A stretch of DNA of 64,000 nucleotides from NCBI GenBank assembly GCA_021396245.1, contig WNYE01000128.1, forward strand, positions 1 through 64,000, given 5' to 3'. Of this stretch, positions 1 to 14,698 are shown piece by piece (the first letter of the stretch is position 1; each line of letters opens with the position of its first letter). This DNA is from Sporothrix humicola. Lineage: Eukaryota; Ascomycota; Sordariomycetes; Ophiostomatales; Ophiostomataceae. The position numbers and the translations under genes were made by a program. A model generated the notes under the pieces. It was not told the DNA's origin. It was given only the letters and a program-made list of their open reading frames with translations, and did not search any database.

Positions 1-71
1 TTTTTTCGTTTTTTCCTTCCGCCTTATTTTCCTCTCCGCTTCATCCCCTAACGAAAACCCCCAAAACGCCC

Positions 72-72
<1 letters not shown>

Positions 73-115
<43 letters not shown>
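73..115. repeat. Poly(A) run of 43 bases
   Basis: An uninterrupted run of 43 A follows a C/A-rich stretch (ccccaaaacgcccc) and ends at gaactagacg. It is by far the longest homopolymer in the window. It may be plain slippage or the A-tail of a retroposed element whose body lies left of the window edge. Confidence 0.9.
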
Positions 116-120
<5 letters not shown>

Positions 121-724
121 AGACGCAGAAGGGGAATTTTGTAGGTGCCTTGCAGTAGCCTCTCGTTTAACTAAAGGGTGTCTAGAATGAGAGAAGCGAC
201 GAGCGACGCTTCGGGCACTGGATATTAGACATCTTGCACCAGAATGTAAAAAATTCATCAAAATTTCGAGTGACAAAGTAACATGTTCGGATTGTTGTGC
301 CATATTCTTGTCCATGTTTCTGTCTGATGTGATGATATTATGGCGTCGGTATCATACTGTTGTGAGCTTGTAAGACAACCCGCAACTCCTCATTCTTTCG
401 CCTTCAGCCTTCCAGGGCTTGTGGAGATAAGTCACGCAAAGAAAGGGTCAGACGGTTGACAATTTATCGAGTTGATAACTCGGACGAACCTCTCCTTCCG
501 TCTCACTGTAGATTGCCAGCCGTATTGGTCGGTTCATTGCCAAGCAAAATTAAACGGGCACTGCCTTTTCCTGCTGTGAGATGTGTTGTCAACTGCTGTG
601 CGTCTTTTGTGCGTCTTTCTTTAGTTATGACGGGTATCAAGCGGGGGAAGGGCATGCCTGTGAGCTTGGCGCAGATTGGTCAGCTGGTTGTGAAAGCGAT
701 ACAGCAAGCCCTGGCGACAATAGC

Positions 725-748
725 TGGAGTTGGAGTTGGAGTTGGAGT
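725..748. repeat. Hexamer array (TGGAGT)x4
   Basis: Four perfect tandem copies of TGGAGT. On the + strand one frame reads alternating Gly-Val, but the surrounding frame shows no other sign of coding. Confidence 0.9.
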
Positions 749-3700
749 TGGCGATAGTGTGGCGTGAGGAAATGGGGTAAAATGGCGATGGCGAGATGGT
801 TTGCTTTTGTCTTTTGTCTTTCGTTTATTGTTCATTTATGTTCATGTGAATTTCGTTTCGCGTTCTTCGATATCTTACATTTTTGACCGTTCGTTCCTGC
901 CAACTTTTGTAGCTTGCGACAACGAACTCTTTCCCTATTGAGAAATATCGATATGTCTGGACAATCGCATATCTCAATGCCATTTTGCCCATTGCCCATT
1001 GCTCTTTCCCATTTATCCTTTTTTACAGCGAGACTAGCAAAGGCTTGGCCAAGGAAAGGGCGATCCAGTTCGATCTGGACTCTTTCTTTCGTCCCCTCTG
1101 CTCCTTCCTTCCTCTGTAAAAACAACGTATTTGCTCAAAATCGAGCAAGATACTGGACAAGCGCTGGAGATCATTTGCCTGTAGACTGCCAACTAACGCC
1201 TGTAGAAAAGAGGAATAAATGAGGGGGTAGTAGCAAAAGAATAGCGCAATCGCAAAAGGAGGCTGTCCTCCGGGGACAATTGCGAGCTCTCGGCACCGAG
1301 AGGACAAGCGCAAAGCGCCGTTACCTTCAGCGATTTTATCCCTTGGAAGGAGCCACAACGCCGTAGAATTAGAGACTCACAAGGAAACCACGAAATCGTG
1401 ACCCGGACTGGCCTAGTGGGAAGGTGCGATCTAGCACCGTCCAAGTAGTTTCAGGGAATTCTGAGCGAGGCCTGGCCGGTCTAACTCGACGATATCAAGC
1501 CACTCAATTTAGCTTGCGGAAGCCACAAGAGCTCTTATCAAAGAAGCAGGAGGGGGTACCAGGATATTGAGATGACATGTCGATGGGAGAGATAAAGAAC
1601 AGTTTGTGATGGCGCAACTGGGAACCTTGAACCGGGAGCCTCGCAGACCGGCCAAAGGGCGATGAGATCGATCTCGACAAAGGACGAAGAGAGAGAAAAG
1701 GAGGGGAAGAAGGTCCAGAATAGAGAAGAGACTGTCATCCAGACGGTCCTATATCAAAATGGAGAAACCGACAACAAGAAACTACGACAAAACAACAAAA
1801 AGCAACGGGATGGAACGAGTTTCGCGGGTTACGGCACGATCATTCTATCAATCGATCGGGGTCGGCGCGATTTGAATTAAGGCCATTTGACCAGGCTTGG
1901 TCGCTTTTGGCGAGCCTCTGCCTGTGATGTAGATACTGGTGTTGGAGATACGATTTGTTGATTTGTCGATACGTTTCTAGTTGTCAATAGTCTCGTTCGA
2001 TACAACTCATACAGCCGACTTCAACAATATCAAGGGATATGACGATGGACAACCACAATTCTGCACCGGCATGGTTGTCCGACTTATCATCGAAATGCAG
2101 TGTTGTGACATCCAGGTATAAGACGATGTGTCGGGTGTTTACTTGTTCAAAAGTACCTGACAGCCCTATCGGGGAATGCAGCCCGACGCCGTTGTTTATC
2201 TCAGACTCGTCTTTGTGATTTTTGTTGTTTTATTTTACGATTTTTTCGATCCTTTTCGATTTCAGTTATGATCGCTGTCCTCTTTCATCGTATCCCCGTG
2301 TTTTCTTTTCACATTGCTTTTTTGGCATGTATCTGTATGTATTTTTCTTTATTTTCCCTTGCATCTTTGTGTCTCTCGTCAACGTGCTTATTCTTCAACG
2401 GCGAATCCTGTCTTGTTCCCCTCGTCCTATTCCCATATCCCTTGCCTCCATGGCAACTAACAGCCCTAACCTGTCCGCTATTTGCTGCCCATTTGGTCCC
2501 TCTTGTATGCTTCCCCCTCACTGAATCGATCTCGCCATTTCTCTTTGTTGTCAACAAGATGGATCTACCCCCTCTGCGCCCTCTGCAGTACTTTCTAAAT
2601 CCTTATTTCTTATTTTATATTTCATATTGCTTTCTCTACAGTATGTCAACATGGCAAAACGGCACAACGGTAATGGAGGCATCGACATCTTCTGACAAGA
2701 CCGTCCGGTTTAAAGCCCAGCAGCGATCCAAGAAACGTCAACAGTCACCCGTCGCCAAAAGTCGAATAAGTCTATCAACGCGAAGATGACAAATGCTGAA
2801 TCTTTCACGTAAAAGTCATGAATGACAAAGTGAGCAAAAATCACAAGTGAATACGGAGTGCAGGCCGGAGAGTGCCCCGTGTCATCCGTCAATTCCCAAA
2901 GTTTCCATCCCCTTGCCATGGTGTTTTCCTGGCCTCTCTTTCTTCGTTCTCCTTCTTGTTTTTATTTCTCTCTCGTTTCTATCACTTCTATCATTTTCAC
3001 TCCGTCTGTCAGTTTTCTGTTCAATTTCTCGTCCGTCCCTACCTCCCCTTACGACAATTGCAGCCGATCTAATATGCAGGGTCGTTTTAAACTGCATACA
3101 CTAGACAGGGGATGCCCACACAGAAGCACGGAAGCCCACACGGACAGTCCACAAAATGCTTCACTTTGCTGCTATGGAATTTTTGGAAACCTTTTTAGAA
3201 AAGTTGCCGTTTTCCGTTGTGGGTTTTGTCTGTGAACGTGAGCTGCGAGTTGCGGGATCAATGTTTCTGGACTTTCTTGGCATGCATGTCCCGCGGACTA
3301 TTTATTTTTGTCCTTTTTTTATGCTCCTTTTTTCGTATATTGTCTCTAGGAAGGAATACTTATTCGTTGTGTCTCTTGGCCATTCTTGGCCAGCCAGCAC
3401 TGCGGGCATCTGGAGTATGTAATACGCCGTCGTCCGCCATAGGCAATAGAAGCCCATCTCCTTTTTGTTTTCACACCATTCGGACTATGGAGTTAACAAT
3501 TCATGGTGTGACATTCTTTCATGTCCTCGTGTTAGTTCCTGACCGGTCAATCTATGTCTGCATCCCGATATTTTCTACGTTTTATTACATTTTGTTTTGG
3601 CCTCCAATATCACGCCTTATCTTTTGCCTTTTTGCACTATTACTTGCAAGAGCTCGCAAAGGCCCGTTCGACACACGCCAGAGCTGCTCCCAAGCCCTAA

Positions 3701-5728
3701 GCTTCAGGGCCCCGCCGATTCCGCGGCCTTTTGCCTTTGATGCTCTTTTCTTTTCTTTGTTCTTCAACAGTCCGTCTGTAAATCCCCTCGCAAGTCCATT
3801 GCCAATCTCACTGTAAATCGCCTTGTAAATCTTCTGTATACCCAAGTCTATCCGCTATTCTGCCCATTTATCTCTGTGCATGAATCTCCCCGTCTGACAT
3901 TCGCCCCCGTGCCCGGTTGAACTTCAAGGGCAGCTTGGCCACTAACAAAGAGCTCAAAGGAAGAAGCACTAAAAGAATAACAGAGCTCTATGATATCTCC
4001 CCGCAGTGCCACCGGGAAAGGGATACCTCTGTTGGCCCTTGTTCGTCCTGCTCTCTTTTATTCTTCTCTATTTGTCTGTTATTTCCACTGTGAGGCAAGG
4101 CAACGGTCGAGAAAGATCGACATTCGCAATATTTTGCACGAAGTGACCCTGCAGCAATGGTAACCGCAGAGAGCATTCCCTTTAACGCAGACAGCGTATA
4201 TCGTCTTTGTATGCCGTAAATGGACAAATCGAAGCAGTGGAAGCAAGACGGTTGCATTTACTTTGGAATTTCTTTGTATGTCTATCAGAACCGTGCATGA
4301 TTTTTGCATGTTCTGTTCGTCTGGAACACTGGCAACTGTTGTCTCTGCATCTCCACTGAATTTGTTTAGTGAACTGTGTCTGGCATTGTCTCTTGTCTCT
4401 TGATTCTTGTCTCTCATCCCTCCTTCTGTTATGATTTCATCCTTTCATCATAGCTTGGGGTTTATCCATTTTTGTTGGCATCCCTCTATTTGCTTTTTCC
4501 TTTGCATCTTTTCTTTCATCGCAATTCTGCCTCGATCTGATTCTTTCATGGCATTTCTGCGCGAAGGATTCTCGCTTTCTTTCTGTTGAAGAAACGGCCA
4601 CCTTGACAAATACTGTTTCGCTGCCCTCTCTGCTCTGTGAAAGAAAGGGAAAAGTGGGACACTCCGACAAGGAGGGATGCCGAGAAAGGAAATCCGCAGA
4701 CAAACAAAGAAGAGAGGAGTAGAAGGAGAACAAAAGGACAGTGAGAGTAGCAGAAACCAGTGAGACTCGAGCTACTTGGCACAGTGCCCTATTGTCGCAA
4801 AAAGAAAGAAAGTAGGCTGATCCGTAGATCCGCAAATCCACAGCAAATCCACAGCGCATCACCAGTCTACAGAGTATTACGTCGTAATTACAGGCCACTA
4901 CAGTGCTCTTCAGAATGCGCCGCACTGTCGCATACTGTGCTTTTTGGTCTTTTTGCCTCTGGTCCCGTTCTGTCGCAATACGCTCCCATAGGCCCATATT
5001 TGGCGACGGCATCTTTCCTTTCACGAACTGGTCCAGGTTGACCAAGCATTTAGCCCTGGACAGCTGGAGGACTTGGGTGATCTGGGCCCTCGCTAAATTC
5101 TAAATCTCTTTGTTCTCTGCGTCTCAGGACCCGCAAAACCCCTCTCTTCACTCTCTTAACGCTCTCTCCTCACCTTGGTCTCCGTCTACGGTTGCACGCC
5201 AAGGTCGCATCGTCTGTGGTCTCTTTTTGCGATTGTTGACTAATAGATGGTGTCTGCCTGCCCTACGAACGTGTATCTGGGCAAAATGAAAATCAGTTGA
5301 TAAAATGAGGAACAATGCCGTGGTGAACAGTACGAAAAAGAAAAGAAACTACAAAGGAAGTCGCCAGGATGTATCTCAATGTAACTGAAAATCATATGAA
5401 AAAAGCAAATACGGAATATTTCTGTCAAAGGAACCAATCTGGGCAATATCTCAAAATAAATCTAGAATCACAGCCACGACCAGTCGACAGTAAGAAGCTC
5501 TCGGAGAGATAGTAAGAAAGGTTGTCCAGACAGTCAGAAGAAGACGAAAAACATGCATTGCAATAATGCATCAAGAAGAAACAGGAAAACAAATGCGAGG
5601 GCATATCGAAAAAGGGCGGAATCAATTATCAGGAAATAAGAAATTAAACGTAAAGCTTGGTTCTTGAACTCGACCTCGCCTTCGCATCTTCGCCTTTTGG
5701 CATCTCCAGTTTTATCGTCTCCCTTGAA

Positions 5729-5738
5729 TACTCCGTAC
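5729..5738. repeat. TACTCCGTAC motif, copy 1
   Basis: Exact copy of a 10-base motif also found at 44078-44087 (reverse orientation) and 62264-62273. It lies in a gene-free spacer. Confidence 0.7.
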
Positions 5739-8610
5739 AAAAGATACAAGATGTGCAATGTACCATATCTAGGAAGATCTAAAAGAGTACATGTTTACAT
5801 CTTGTGGATATTATCTCCCTTCCTTTTGAAGCTTCTGTGGATCTTGCGAGCGGGGAAGAGCTCCATGAGATCCGGTGAGTCGAGCCTCTTTGCGACTGAT
5901 ATGCTGATATGCGCCTGATTTGCGATTTGCGCCTGTTTGGCACCTTGCCCTTTCCTCGATTCTCCAAGCTGGACTCCTAGAGCTTCTTTCACAATTCTGA
6001 TCAGTGCCCCTCCTCGGCAGTGATTATGGTTTGCTCCACTGTCCCACCTTGAGCCCACCACGGACCGTGGACGTTGAACGTTGAAAGCAAAAAATACTGG
6101 AGACTGTCAACTTCGTCTGCCTTTGATTGAAAAATAATCAAAAAATAATGGAAAATGAAAGAAAATCAGTGTGCTTTTTACATCTTTTGGCTCTCATTCT
6201 TCTGCCCAGCTACCTCGACTTACGGTAATCTTTTCTTTTTCCCTTTTTTTTTTCTTTTTTTTTTCTCTTCTTCTTCTAATCTCTCTCAATTCTCTCTCTT
6301 ATCATTCGCTCTTTTGCGATAGCCCTGTAATAGTTTTTTGTAGGCTTGCAATGGCTCTCTTGGCACTAGACAGCTGTGTCTCCTCACTACTTCGTACACT
6401 TTCTCTACTTACATCGTAGTTTCAAGACGCTTCCATCGTCTCCTCTCTCCTCTCATCCCACGCCCTTCTTCCCCTCTTATCTTCTGCATCTCTTTTCGCC
6501 TTGTCTAGATTCGTTCAAGATGCCTTAGTCCTTTTGTATTTTCCACTTCGATCGCCCTTCGTCCCGTGAAGCTTGGCGAGCGTATCATAGTCACGAAAAT
6601 TGTGAATCAGAATTCAGCCGGCGTATTGACGGTCTTGCGCGGTGGCGATGCAATTGCAAGGTGATCAAAGGCGAAGGATGAGAGGTTGACAAGCTCACAG
6701 GATAAGGACTAGGAAACGAATAAGAATACTATCGTAAATAGATGCGATAACGACAGAGCTGTGGAGTAAAACTGAAGGAAAGCGCAGACGGCGCCCCAGA
6801 ACGGCAAACGGAATTTGGCCCATTGTGGTTCTTGGCCGCGCTTGCCTTGAGTTCTTCGATTCCGGTGCCGGTTGACAGTCGAGTCTTGGCCCTTGAGGCA
6901 GGACCGGTCTCCCACCGGTTGTTGTCTGCTCTCCGTAGTTCTTTCCCCGCCGGTCGCAGGTTGTTTCCTCATTCGCATACTTTGCAACTTTTTTTGCTTT
7001 TGCGCGTATTACATAAAGCAAGCAACTTGTTAGAAGGCGAATTTGGGGCAGGGAGGCAAGAACAGTAGTGGGAGAAACGGCCTGGGAGAGAGCGTCTCGG
7101 CACCCTACAAATTCTCCATACAACTGCCGTCTTACAGCTCTTACAGCATACAAAACTTCCTGATTAGGCAAGTGTTTCCAAGACATTGAAGACTGCAAAA
7201 TCACACAGAAACATCCCTCGCAAAACACCCGTCTGGTAAATGATGTGTAAAGAAGGGATGGATTTTTTGTCACATTTGCCTCCTCGTTTCCAACTTTTGC
7301 AAATCAATAGCATATTTACTCCGCAGTACTGTCAGTTCTGCGTCACACTATGTCCTTTTGTTTGTTCTAGTTAATTCTAGCTGTGGGCACCGTGTTCTGT
7401 AGGCCGATGTTAGAAAACCGCGCAGTAAAAGTGATTGGCTATTAAGGGCCAAAGGTTCCGGATCTTGACGGAATTTTCTGCATCCGTTTTATGGTTACCG
7501 AGTAGTGTAGGCACAACTATGACTAGTGCTGAGAAGTCTTTCCCCCGGCCATCCGGTTGTCGTGAGTATGATGCGTACATCGTCGGGGTCTAGACTCCCG
7601 TTGTCTTTTTTTACTCCCTTGCACTTGTCACACTGCCTGCCATTTTTTGGTGCATTTTCCCGTCACTTGTGCCTGGATGTTGTGCTTTTTTTTTTTTTAA
7701 TTTTTTTTTATTAGGTTGGGCTCCTCTTGTTTACTTGTTTATTTCAACACCTCGTGTTCACAATGTTTACCGGGGCCTTTCAACGCTCAAAATACGGCAA
7801 TTTTTGCAATTCTGAAGAGAAAACCGCAGATGGGAAAACAAAATGTAATGATGTCAACGTGTGTAAGGCCCGGAACCCGGAGATCCCGTCCAATAAATTA
7901 AAGTTTTTGAGGAGCTCGGCAAAAAGTGGTCCTAACCGCCGATCCTCAGGCCCTAATTGCGAAATTGGGGTGGGAACCTTGCCTCAATTCACCGTACCCT
8001 CCTCATTTTCACGATTCCATCGACGCATTGTCATCGCATTCACCTTCTGAGAACCTGTTAGGTCACCGAAATTGGCTTTAGCGTTCATGAGACGCGGGGA
8101 ATCGAACCACAAATTCACAAAAAAGACGCGGAGCACCTGCTCCCGACGCCGACGGGGGCATTCATGAATCAAACGGCAGTTCTCTCATCGATCACGTACG
8201 ACGAAGTTATTTTTGGCTTCACTGGCTATGATTTCCTAAAAATTCAGGCAACAGATCATCGAAGTTTTTCAATCGCATGACGATGAAGGGATTTTTTTTT
8301 TTTTTTGCCACCACACCAGATGGAAGAGCAGTAGGTGCTTTTGTGCTGGTATTTACAGTGGTAAGTTTCGTTCTCTCTGAGAGAAGTGCTAAAATGGGTT
8401 TGTCTGTTGGTTTCTATTAGCTGTCGCGCAAAACACTCCGACGATCAAGAATGGGCTCGTTAATCGTTGATTCTAGGTTTTCTTCTCCGCACCGGTAGTT
8501 GTATGACTAAATACCAAAGGATAGTAGTGCACACTGCGCGAACAAGCTGTCGAAAATGCAGTATGAAGTAGCAGCTAAACCGCTAAATCTTGTAGGATAG
8601 AAATACTGCT

Positions 8611-8631
8611 GCGGGGTGCGGGGTGCGGGGG
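8611..8631 (+). repeat. G-rich triplicate (GCGGGGT-type), possible G-quadruplex
   Basis: Three 7-base units, GCGGGGT, GCGGGGT and GCGGGGG, give three runs of four or more G. A fourth run of five G lies at 8653-8657. Four G-runs within 47 bases could form a quadruplex on the + strand, but nothing nearby gives it a function. Confidence 0.5.
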
Positions 8632-11600
8632 AAAGTAAACAGCACTGTTAGTTGGGGGCTGCAGGCTTTCATCAGTGAGTTACAGCGATTCATAGAAGTT
8701 TAAGGAATCGGAAAAACAACATAACATTCGAAACAAATATTCCACGTGCACTATCATTCGAAAAGATTAAGATTTATACTAAAAATATCTCATGTTCTCC
8801 TCTTCAATATGGTATACATCTTACCTCATCTGCTTGCACTGCACGCACGCAGTGAGGCATCGACTCGATTAAAAGCCTCGGCAGGCCTCTGCTCCCATAT
8901 TATCTGACTCATAGAGAGGGCTCTCGCTCATGTTTTTTTTCGCTTAAGATTAAGGCTGTTCTCGCACTAAATGCCAACGTGAACAAACTAAAAGCATAAA
9001 ATGAAAATAATATGAGCTGTTTTTTGCTTTTTGTTTTCTTGTTTTTGTTCTTTTTCACATAGGCATATTCTCACATACCACGATGAATGAAACTCGATTC
9101 GATGGAGACGCGTCACCCCAACGCTCTAGTTAAAGGTCTCCAACAACCGCTAACAATACTCGCAATTACTGATAGCAATACAGCACCTGAGAAGCTGCCC
9201 GGCCAGGCAATTGGAGACCGCCTTTCCACCTTCAGGCTAGGCCCGTTCGCCACCTCCAATTATGATGGAAAGTATGCGTGTTTATTTGTCACTCTCGAGA
9301 GACAAACCTCTTCTTCTTCAGCGTGTATCAAACCATAATTTTCCTAGCATGTGCACGGTGTAAGGTACTACGGCCTCACCGGGCATCCCCGGGCTTAACC
9401 AGGCTCTCCTGGGCTCTCCCGATCTCCCTCGCTCCTCCCAATCCTTTGATATTCTCTACGCGCTAGCTTCTTGAATTCTCTCTCGATGTCTCTCGTCCTA
9501 TCACTCTTTCTACCTTTCTCGCTCGCCCTTGCCCTGTGTTATGCAATTACTACGTAGTGTCGTCCATCCCTTTCTGACATTCTTTTTATTTCATTTTCGG
9601 CCAGCGGTAGTAGCTTGTCAGTTATTTTAGATGCTGCCAATTTGCCCATATTTGCTCCTTCTCCTTACTCTTGTCTCGGCGTCTCCCAACGTACTTTTCT
9701 TTTTCGGTGTTTGTGTCTTCTAGTTCCTGTTGATTTATCCTCTTGCGTTTTCACATGTAATAGCTTTTAATAATTGTAGCTCCGTGTAAAGCAACTGGTC
9801 ATTGTTCTTGCTGCTCTTTTCGCCCGGCCTTGCTCTTTCCTCGTGCACTCCTCCCTTGCCGCCTCCAAAAGCCTTTAGTGTTGGCCGTTATTCTCTCTTT
9901 CCTTTGTTTGAGGCCTTGCCTTGGGCGGGATCGTGCGGGCACCATAGGTAGAGCTATAGCTAACAGCCAACAAACTGCAAAAAAGTACTGCCTGTTGCCT
10001 CTTTCTAACCTAGATAGGCTCTTTAACTCCCTAGTTTTATGTAATTTTATTTTGATTTAATTTATTTACCATTCTATCTATAAAAAAGGAATAGAAATGA
10101 AGCTCTTCGCAGTTTTCCTTTTTTTGCGGCAGCATCGGAAGGCGCAACCTGCATCCCAACGATAGCTCCTGCCTGGCACTTTAGCTGAAACATCCCAACT
10201 CACGGCTTCTTTCCTAATTGAATGCAGCGACGTCATTATGCGGCAATTCTGTTTGCGTTTGCATTTGTATTTGCTTCTTCGATCGCGTCGGAGTTGCATC
10301 TTTTCTTCTTCCAGTCACTTCCAACTGCAACCGGCTAACTCCATTTGCGTTCAGCTGTGTTCGCAATGTCGCTGAACGCACGACTCGCTTTTTCCACAAC
10401 GCCCAGTTCAGGTAGGCCCAGATCGCGACCTTTCTTCTTGCGTCGTTGTGCATTGTCTCCACAGTGGCGGGGCAATTGGGTTGGGTATCTCGATCTCTCC
10501 TTCCTCGGGTTTGTGCGTACGAAAGTACGAAGGAGCGAGCTGTGTCTCTTTCCCTCGCTCTTTCCATTTGTCTCTTTCTTAACTCTGGATTAACTTGTTT
10601 CCTCCTCCTTTATCGGCATACGTCTTTATGTGCATATTTGCTTTTTCTTATCGCCTCGATCACCTATCTCTTTGATAAACGGATTTTCTTTGATCTCGAG
10701 GAGGAGCTCTACCTCCCCTCCCTGGCGGAAGGATTCGAGAGCTCTTCTTTGCTGGACAGCTAGTGTGGAGACAGTTCATGGTAAAAGAAAGAAGCACCAG
10801 AAGAAAGGAAGAATAAAAATAAAATAAAATAAAAAGAAGGAAAGAAAGTCAAAGTAGAAAGAAAGCATCTGAGACATGGCGCATTCCAAGCCTGTCTCTC
10901 CTGTCTTCTTTCTGGCAGTCTTGTCTTTGTTCCTGAGGGATCGTCTTTCTTCCTGCTTCTTTTGTATATTTTTACCATGTCTTGCGTTCCATCGCCGCTT
11001 TTGGTCTCCTTTAATTCCTTTTGGGGGACCATTGGGCCACTCGACGTCTGTCAAAGAAAATAAAGAAAAAAAACAAGAGAGAGGGATATCAAAAAGGGAG
11101 AGAAAAGCTGTTGCATGTCTTGGATGGCGCATTGTTCTCAGAGCAGTGCTACTCTAAAGATTGTCTGATTTCAATGTAACATTGAGGGAGATGTACAAGT
11201 GTACATCATATTCCTTCAACCGTGGTGGAAAAAGTTTTAAGAAACGGAAAGAGGGGCATCTGCTTGGTACTTTGTATCTGCATGCCGCATCCTTTGGGGT
11301 TAGCTGGATCGCTCGCAGGTGAGACAACGATTCTGCAACCAGAACGCCAGAGATGCCCACGAAGAACAGGAATGTCGAAGGGGGGCAGAGGAAGTGGGAA
11401 CGGAAAAGTATTAGGAAAAAAATCAACGGAAAGTCAAAAAGAGATGCTGAAGGCAAAATCAACCTACAAGTTCGTGGCCGCATGGACTTGAGACATGGTT
11501 GTATTTTTGGCTCCTATTGTTTCTCTTTCTTTTGTCTTCTACAACGTCCAGTTTCGTCAATGAATGACGCATCCGTGTCCTTGCGTTGATATCACATTTC

Positions 11601-14600
11601 TTCGGCATGTGCAGAAGCTCTGAATCTGCAAGGCGGCGGCTGCTCTTTCCGGATAAGAAATGACGACGGACAAAGGCGAAAGAGAGCGTGTAAACAGAGG
11701 GAACGAGGCGGGGTTCAGATGGGCCGTAAGGCAGCAGGAATTGTCCAATTCTCGGCTTGACAACTGTTTCTGCTCGAAAAATGTGAAAAGTCTTCACAAT
11801 TGCACGCTGGCGCGCATATATACGCGATGCGCAGAGAATAAGGTGCGTCTAGCCCACTGTTTCATACGTTGCACATGCACGCCAATCCACAATATCGCAG
11901 CAAATTGCTTTGGACAATACGCGATTGTGCTGGGAAATGCGAATACACGGCTCGTGATGCCGAAGAAGAGTTAAAAACCAACATTGGTAAACAAAATGTC
12001 CACCAAACGAAGGGAGAACCGTTGATGCCATCCGGTGTAAAGACCCCTGTTTGCTAACGTGCATCTCACGATCCAAGTGGCCCCCACCTTTTTTCTCTTT
12101 TTTTATTGTCCAACTCACAACGTTCCCCTTTCCCTCGCGTTTCTCTCCCCCCCCCCCCTTCCCACGTTCCTCTATATCTCCTTGCTTACTCGTCTGCACG
12201 ACCCCTTTATTTCGCACAGCATTCCGCCGCAAAACCGTTATTTACCTTCTAGAGTTGTCAACTTCTCCGCCGCTCCACCTGTGTTCTCCGTAAATAAACC
12301 GCAACTCGACATTGGCTCGTACATTTTCGTATATGAGTCGCACAAACCGGTGTACACAGGCAAAAAACTGAAAGTGGTTGTCTGTTTGTCTCCTGCAAGT
12401 TGTCAACTCAAAATATGTGTCACACTTACACGAAGCCCTACCGTACGTTTCCATTGCCCCATAGGGATTGCGCAATGTCCACAATGACCACAACCGACGG
12501 AGCACAACTGGCAGCCAGGGATGTACATGGAAAAGCCCGACATTGTAGACAGTCGTTGTATTCTTTCTTTCTTCTTTCTCCCTCTTTTACCAGAATATTA
12601 CATAAAATTACCGAGAAAGAGTGACGTGAAACGAAAGGTGCGTCTTACGAAGTAGCTGTGGTGAAAGGATCAGAAAAAGGAAGCAGAAAAGTTACCAAGT
12701 CAACAATGTCCAATGACGACAGCATCCATCATACTTTCAGACAAAGGAACTCATGATCGAGGCCAGTGGCTAAAGTGAAAACAAGCGAGGCCATACAGGC
12801 AAAAGAAAAGAAAACAACAGAAAGAAACAACACCAGATGCCGCCCTCGGATCTCACGACTCCCGAGATCTGCCCGAGTAGTTTGGACCGGAGAGCAAAAT
12901 AAAATCGTCCCATTTCTCGATTTCTTCTAGACTTGTGAGTTTGCCTTGTCCAGGATCGTCATGATGTCGGTAGTCTTTTTTTCTGTTGCCTCGTACTATT
13001 TCCCTTCACTGTTTTGTACGTATTTGATGCTACAATTCTATTGGAGAATTGCCCTTTGGCAAAGATCCCGGAAGGCAAATATACTTACTGCCTTTCTGGC
13101 TGGACATACAATCGAACAATGGACTCCAATTTGCCCAGCCACATCAACAGAAGAACAATGGAGACACATACAACAGAGAAAACCACAACCAAAGGGCATG
13201 CTTGTTGGCTGTATAATTAGACAATTGCGCTGTTTGTTGGTGGTTTAACTAGCCAAAATGGTTAAAGCCTTCGAGTATGGTCGCAAGGCGGCCTATGGCC
13301 ACAGCCAAATTTTCACACCAGCCCTAAACGAGTGTCTTTCTGCGCGACAGCATCTCCAATGGCTGGCTAATAGCGAGTGAAAGGGGTTTAGCGGCCAACT
13401 GAACAGCCCATACAGCCTGAAGAGCGCTGTAACTACTGGTGCGTGGAAGACAATGGAGCTAAAGAACTAGCTGGGCTCGCTGGGCCAGCAGTTCGCTACT
13501 TGCACGGCACCCCCCTCTTCCTCGTTCTTTCCAACACACCCCCTTTCCGGCACGCTAGCAGGGACCCACTCCACCCATTCCCTACGTCCCGGTCGCTCCA
13601 TTCCTTGGGCCAGGCCCTTTCCCTCCCACGAACAGTCTGTGTTCGTCTGGAGTGCTCCTTTCCACGGACAACGGCGAAAAGCAGCACCCGGCGCATTGTT
13701 CTTTGCGCACAGAGAAGGCGCACCTTCGATGCAGTGGTATTGGCTGGAAAATAAAATTCAAAGGCACAGAAACAATATGCGCACAATATGGCTGGTCTTC
13801 GTGTCTTTGGCGTGTTGTCTTTCAATTTCTTTCTCTCTTTGCCGAGTGTCTTGCTTCTTTGCCAGTTTTCTCGCGAATATCTCTTGTATGATTCTGTGGC
13901 TTCAAGTTTTTCTTTCACGGTCCTCTCTCTTTGCAGTAATTGTTCATCCTTGGTCGTTCCTTCCCAAGCTCTGCATTTGCATGTTTGCGGCTTCCACGTT
14001 TACGTTTTGTATGCTTCCGTCATTGTCTTAGCCCCACCAAAATAAGATCTCCAAGACAACTCGACCGAGACATTTCACCCACGAGGAAGCTGCGACCGGG
14101 AGCAGCGGACATTCCAGTCGTCCACCTCCACGCACTCCATTTCCCCTAAGAAAAATAATAGTGATAATTAAGAGTCCCGAACGCACACTCCAACGCACGC
14201 AAAACTCAAAGTATGCAAAATTAAGAAAGTACTGCTTGCACGGGCCATGCACATTCCAGTCGAGATGGCAGAACACGCACACATCCGAAAACAATAAAGA
14301 CTGCTAATACAGATAGTGAGAGACACCGAACGCCTCCCAAAACATGTCGATTTTGCTATTTCCGCCAAGACAACAGAGGTGGATGGCCCTTGGACATAGA
14401 GTGTTTTTGGCGCCGTCTCTTTCCTTGCAATCTTTTTTTGCCTCCATGAGCTGCTCTTCCCAAGTCGCTCGTTGTCTTGCTCCCACTGTGTAAATGGCTA
14501 GCGCCAGAGATCTCTTGCCTTTTTCTCGTCTTTCCCTTTTCGTCAAAGGTACAACCACATGTACCGCGCCTGCCAGTCCAGTCGTTCGTTACTTCCTCTT

Positions 14601-14698
14601 GTACACACCCCCCGTGCTACGACCACCACTGCCCCTTCCATTCACCCCCTGATCTCCCCCCTCTACAGCGCACCCCCCCCTATCTCCCGCTCCCAACT

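Noticed and set aside
1389..1440. tRNA-like A-box (TGGCCTAGTGGG) with small hairpins nearby
   Set aside because: No B-box follows and the anticodon and acceptor stems do not pair.
8075..8165. Possible tRNA on the minus strand (a perfect B-box-like GGTTCGATTCC)
   Set aside because: No acceptor stem, D arm or anticodon stem can be folded around it, and the T stem itself has a mismatch.
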